Below, piece by piece: positions 6,925 to 9,887 of a DNA stretch of 9,887 nucleotides. The notes under the pieces were generated by a model. The model had not been told where the DNA came from and did no database searches. It saw only the letters and a list, made by a program, of their open reading frames with translations. Location of the stretch: positions 1 to 9,887 of the forward strand of contig DBFL01000047.1 in NCBI GenBank assembly GCA_002294285.1, read 5' to 3'. This DNA comes from Candidatus Neomicrothrix sp. UBA881 (GTDB lineage Bacteria; Actinomycetota; Acidimicrobiia; Acidimicrobiales; MedAcidi-G1). Within the stretch, counting starts at the first letter, position 1. Each line of letters begins with the position of its first letter. A program made the position numbers and the translations under genes.

Positions 6925-8271
6925 GTGGTGACTGAAATAAATGACTTACGAGATTTCATATCGGCTCTAGATTCACATGGCCAGCTAGCCAGGATCAGCA
7001 AGCCGGTTTCAATCGAATACGAATTAGCTGATGTTGGAGCTAGCCTTGCGCGTGACGGTAAAGGCGCATGCCTTTTTGAAAATGTTACCGGCAGTCCATG
7101 GCCAGTGTTCTGTAGTGGAGTTGCATCCCACGAAAGGGCTGCTATAGCCCTTGGCTGCGATCCATCAGAAGTTGCAGACACAATGGCAAAAGTGCTTGAT
7201 CCTTCAAATGGTGTAGCGACTGTCGAAGTGGATAGGGCTTCTTGGCATGACAATAACCTTTCAGGAAAAGACATAGATCTTGCAAAATTGCCTATCTTGA
7301 CGCACTCGAGGGGCGATAGTGGACCTTTTATTACTGGTGCTGTCACTATTGCCAAAGATCCTATTTCAGGTCGCGGAAATCTCAGTTACAACCGTATGTC
7401 GAAACTTGGGAAAAACATTCTTGGGTTCAATGTAAATGAATGGAGAGATGTCGGAACTTTCTGGAAATCAAGAGAGAACCCAGACGAGCCTTTCCCTATT
7501 GCCTTAGCAATGGGTTTGGACCCTGCGATTATGATCGCCGCTGGAATTAAAACAAATGTAGACGAACTTCTCATTGCAGGAGCGATACGAGCTAAACCTA
7601 TAGAAGTCTGCAAAGGATTGACAGTGGATATTGACATTCCAGCATCTGCTGAAGTCGTTGTTGAAGGTTTTCTACACCCAACTAAAAGAGAGCCTGAAGG
7701 ACCTCTAGCAGAATTTCATGGCTACCACGGTGAGGCTTGGAACAGTCCGACTCTTGAGGTCTCTTCTATTTCTTGGCGAAACGATCCTATCTTTCAAACA
7801 ATTATCCCTGGCTGGTACGAACATATCTATATAGGGAACATTTTGCCTAGAGAGCCGCTGTTAAGAAATTATGTGAGGCATCTTGATCCTTCAGCAGAAG
7901 TTTATATACCGCCTTATGGAAATGGATTTTTGGCAATTATTCAAATAGAGCGAGACAATCCTGGAACTGCAAAGAATCTAGCTATGGCTGCAATGGCGGC
8001 TCACATAAATATTCGTAATGTCATCGTTGTAGATAGGGACATTGATATTTTTCAACCCTCAGAATTGCATTGGGCTATCACAAACAGGGTTAGCTGGGAG
8101 GAAGATATCTTTTCTGTCCCTCTAGCTCAAGGGCATGAAATGGATCCCACAGCTGACAAACGCGGTATCAGTACAAAAGTAGGTATAGATGCTACGTATA
8201 AAAGAGAGCGTCGTGAATATGGCTCCAGAGTCGCCTACCCCACCGTAAACCTTAATGATTACCTAACATAA
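6925..8271 (+). CDS. UbiD-family prenyl-FMN-dependent decarboxylase
   Basis: A 448-residue member of the UbiD family, which reversibly decarboxylates aromatic, heteroaromatic or alpha,beta-unsaturated acids using prenyl-FMN. It opens with DLRDFISALDSHGQL (7-21). The cofactor/metal region GNLSYNRMS (151-159) provides N152 and R157. PASAEVVVEG (239-248) and EPEGPLAEFHGYHG (256-269) supply the acidic catalytic residues E258 and E263. IPPYGNGFLAIIQIE, HWAITNRV and STKVGIDATYKR follow as in E. coli UbiD. Start is GTG at 6925 (or the adjacent GTG at 6928), with only a poor ribosome site; the 23-base gap to the amidohydrolase implies one operon. The gene is unlikely to serve ubiquinone synthesis, since no other ubi gene is present. 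It ends 9 bases from the convergent LLM gene. Confidence 0.92.
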   Translation: MVTEINDLRDFISALDSHGQLARISKPVSIEYELADVGASLARDGKGACLFENVTGSPWPVFCSGVASHERAAIALGCDPSEVADTMAKVLDPSNGVATVEVDRASWHDNNLSGKDIDLAKLPILTHSRGDSGPFITGAVTIAKDPISGRGNLSYNRMSKLGKNILGFNVNEWRDVGTFWKSRENPDEPFPIALAMGLDPAIMIAAGIKTNVDELLIAGAIRAKPIEVCKGLTVDIDIPASAEVVVEGFLHPTKREPEGPLAEFHGYHGEAWNSPTLEVSSISWRNDPIFQTIIPGWYEHIYIGNILPREPLLRNYVRHLDPSAEVYIPPYGNGFLAIIQIERDNPGTAKNLAMAAMAAHINIRNVIVVDRDIDIFQPSELHWAITNRVSWEEDIFSVPLAQGHEMDPTADKRGISTKVGIDATYKRERREYGSRVAYPTVNLNDYLT

Positions 8272-8280
8272 GTGAGAAAT

Positions 8281-9240
8281 CTAAAACATTTTTGAGGTAC
8301 GTAAAATTTTCTGCTCCGCCTCTTCAGGTTTCCCAATTGGCAACTGAAACTCGTCTATCCCATTTTTACTAATTAATTCTCTAAGTTCAGCAGAAGCCTC
8401 TGATTCAGATCCCGTAATGGCAAATTGTTCCACCCATTCTCTAGGAACGTAATTGGCTGCATTAGAAGGGCCTCCTTCTATAAGAGCTTTTTTTATTTGA
8501 TTATTTAGATCTTCGGTCATTCCTATATGATCTTTGACTTCTTGCGGGGAGTCAACGAGTCTAAAACTTAATGCAGCACGAGCTTCTTCAAACTCTTTTT
8601 CAGAGGAAACAATCATCGTTGAATAGACAATTTTAAATGGATCACGTTTCGATGAATTTCGTAACGATTTTATGTGTTCAGATAGAAAATCCTTGTGGAT
8701 GTAACTCAAATAAAATCCATCTCCCAATTCCGCTCCTACCTGAGTGATGCGTTTGCCTCGACCAGCTAAAAATATTTCTATACTTTCGCGTCCGTAATTT
8801 AAATTGGCAGACTTCAAAGAAAACTCTTCCCCATCAATGTCCATTCGCTCACCTTCAAAAAGACCTCTTAGAGCTTTCACAGTTTCAGAAACCGTTGTAA
8901 TCGGTTTTGATCTTTCAATACCTAGTGGAGTTAATGTCAAACCTCCACCAGCTCCAATACCTATAAATGCTCTACCATCACTTATCTCATCCAAACTTGC
9001 TATTGCTGCAGCGGTAATACCCGGATGTCGAACATACGGATTTGTTATCCCCGGACCTAGAAGAATTTTCTTTGTTGCTATCGCTATCGAAGTTAATGTG
9101 ACGTAAACATCTCTTGTATGTAACCCTTCGTCATAAATCCAACATCTTCTATAGCCCAACTTTTCGGATAGTTTCGCCAACTCGACTATTGTTTCAATTT
9201 TTGCTGTCGGCATCAGGTTTACGCTGACAGGTGAACTCAT
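8281..9240 (-). CDS. LLM-class flavin/F420-dependent oxidoreductase (Mer-like)
   Basis: A 319-residue luciferase-like monooxygenase-fold enzyme resembling methylene-tetrahydromethanopterin reductase (Mer) and actinobacterial F420-dependent oxidoreductases. Seen: GYRRCWIYDE (29-38), the hallmark block from 62 to 98 containing GPGITNPYVRHP, SLDEISDGRAFIGIGAG, then TVSETVKALRGLFEGE (116-131) and AELGDGFYLSY (170-180). These describe a TIM barrel that usually binds F420 or FMN; which one cannot be decided here. The ATG overlaps the TGA of the upstream FAD oxidoreductase (ATGA, 4 bases), and AGGA at 9248-9251 sits seven bases before the start. The pair is probably co-translated. Substrate unknown; such enzymes typically add or remove hydride on an alcohol, aldehyde, imine or unsaturated compound. 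Confidence 0.88.
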   Translation of the reverse strand: MSSPVSVNLMPTAKIETIVELAKLSEKLGYRRCWIYDEGLHTRDVYVTLTSIAIATKKILLGPGITNPYVRHPGITAAAIASLDEISDGRAFIGIGAGGGLTLTPLGIERSKPITTVSETVKALRGLFEGERMDIDGEEFSLKSANLNYGRESIEIFLAGRGKRITQVGAELGDGFYLSYIHKDFLSEHIKSLRNSSKRDPFKIVYSTMIVSSEKEFEEARAALSFRLVDSPQEVKDHIGMTEDLNNQIKKALIEGGPSNAANYVPREWVEQFAITGSESEASAELRELISKNGIDEFQLPIGKPEEAEQKILRTSKMF

Positions 9241-9887
9241 TTGTATGTCCTACGCGAATTCGAGCTACGTATTTTTTTGATTACAGCAATTGCGGCATTT
9301 TTACCTGATATCCCAACTATTCCTGCGCCTGGGAAAGTAGCCGCTCCAGAAAGAAAAAGGCCATCTATTGAAGTTACATAACGGGTCAACTCTCTGTTAC
9401 GACCGAAAAACGTGCTTAAAGGTGAAGCCCCGAAAGAAGGGGTGTGTCCCTTATGCATCATGAATTCGTTTTCATAATTTTCAGGAGTCATTACCCTCCA
9501 TTTCTCAATTTTGTCGCTTCCTTCAGACTGCATTAATGAGTTCCAAATCTCTAACCACCTTCTAGGCTCACTTGAATTAGCCCAGCCACCAGGTGTTGAG
9601 TAAGGAGTGAAGAGAACCTCGAGGCTCAAGACATGCTCCTGAGAGGCCGTCATTAAAGTCCTATCTGGGACAGATGGGATGTCAATTAGCATTGTCGGAT
9701 TGGTCGCAACTGTTCCCATAGGCCTCATTTTGTGAGCTTCTACCAAATCTTGTGGTGATGGCGAGATGATTGTCGTTTGCCCTAAAGGGTCAAGACCATT
9801 ATGGGTGGTGCGTATTTTCTCCCCCCAAGTTGGTTCTGGTAGAGAATTTAGAACTGCATCGATTTTTGATTCGTAACCTTCAGAAAC
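9237..9887 (-). CDS. CrtI/COG1233-like FAD-dependent oxidoreductase, C-terminal part (partial)
   Basis: The frame is open from the right edge to a TGA at 9237, giving 216 residues of the C-terminal part. An internal TTG at 9746 could be mistaken for a start, but the frame continues without a stop to the window edge, so the true start and the FAD-binding Rossmann motif lie outside. Visible features match phytoene-desaturase-like NAD(P)/FAD oxidoreductases: NPTMLIDIPSVPDRTLM (about 63-79 of the fragment), the VLFTPYSTPGGW segment (about 91-102) and the C-terminal FAD-contacting signature DGLFLSGAATFPGAGIVG (about 175-192), followed by SGKNAA. Full-length relatives are roughly 500-540 residues. 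Despite family similarity to carotenoid desaturases, the context shows no carotenoid gene. It is translationally coupled to the LLM oxidoreductase. Confidence 0.85.
   Translation of the reverse strand, partial: VSEGYESKIDAVLNSLPEPTWGEKIRTTHNGLDPLGQTTIISPSPQDLVEAHKMRPMGTVATNPTMLIDIPSVPDRTLMTASQEHVLSLEVLFTPYSTPGGWANSSEPRRWLEIWNSLMQSEGSDKIEKWRVMTPENYENEFMMHKGHTPSFGASPLSTFFGRNRELTRYVTSIDGLFLSGAATFPGAGIVGISGKNAAIAVIKKIRSSNSRRTYK

Noticed and set aside
6915..7355. 146-codon - strand open frame inside the UbiD gene
   Set aside because: It is antisense to well-conserved UbiD coding sequence, with low-complexity composition and no family resemblance.
8804..9106. 100-codon + strand open frame inside the LLM gene
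   Set aside because: It is antisense to the hallmark LLM block; no ribosome site or known motif.
9744..9746. TTG as the start of a 169-residue protein at the right edge
   Set aside because: The frame stays open to the window edge and the upstream 47 codons read as protein, so it is an internal codon of a larger FAD oxidoreductase.
1..9887. CRISPR array, tRNA/rRNA genes, insertion sequence ends or attachment sites
   Set aside because: No spaced repeats, cloverleaf-like sequences, transposase or integrase genes were recognised in the reading; gene density leaves little room.

Overview
The window is a compact, AT-leaning bacterial catabolic or secondary-metabolism region. It holds nine complete protein genes and two partial ones, with almost no non-coding DNA. 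No rRNA, tRNA, CRISPR array, insertion sequence or prophage gene was seen. The gene mix (an F420-type LLM flavin oxidoreductase, a phytanoyl-CoA-dioxygenase-like enzyme, a CrtI/COG1233-like FAD enzyme, a creatininase-family amidase and a UbiD/UbiX pair) fits a free-living, probably marine, actinobacterial (Acidimicrobiia-like) or chloroflexotal (SAR202-like) genome. That assignment is inference from gene families; the sequence has no taxonomic marker.

Layout, left to right: (1) the 3' end of an unidentified gene (+, 2-166). (2) A two-gene + strand operon of fold-type-II PLP enzymes, 271-1842 and 1839-3065, with a 4-base overlap. (3) A - strand operon, read right to left: ubiX (start corrected to 4717), a creatininase-family hydrolase (4089-3316) and a small thiamine-binding-type protein (3315-3073), the last two abutting as TAA|ATG. 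(4) A 104-base divergent spacer (4718-4821), the main intergenic regulatory candidate. (5) A + strand operon: PhyH-like Fe(II)/2-oxoglutarate oxygenase (4822-5679), CodA-like amidohydrolase (5672-6901) and UbiD-family decarboxylase (6925-8271). (6) A - strand operon: a CrtI-like FAD oxidoreductase running off the right edge, then an LLM-class oxidoreductase (9240-8281), overlapping by 4 bases.

How the genes may work together: UbiX makes prenylated FMN, which UbiD-family decarboxylases need, so the two divergent central operons are biochemically linked. They add an oxygenase, a metal-dependent C-N hydrolase or deaminase, a creatininase-type amidohydrolase and a small ligand-binding protein. 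Hydroxylation, decarboxylation and two C-N hydrolyses could dismantle a carboxylated nitrogen-containing (perhaps heterocyclic) compound. The flanking PLP enzymes could process an amino-acid product, and the F420/FAD enzymes could supply redox steps. The substrate cannot be read from the sequence; this pathway is a hypothesis. The two convergent junctions have only 7 and 9 bases between stop codons, leaving no room for separate terminators.
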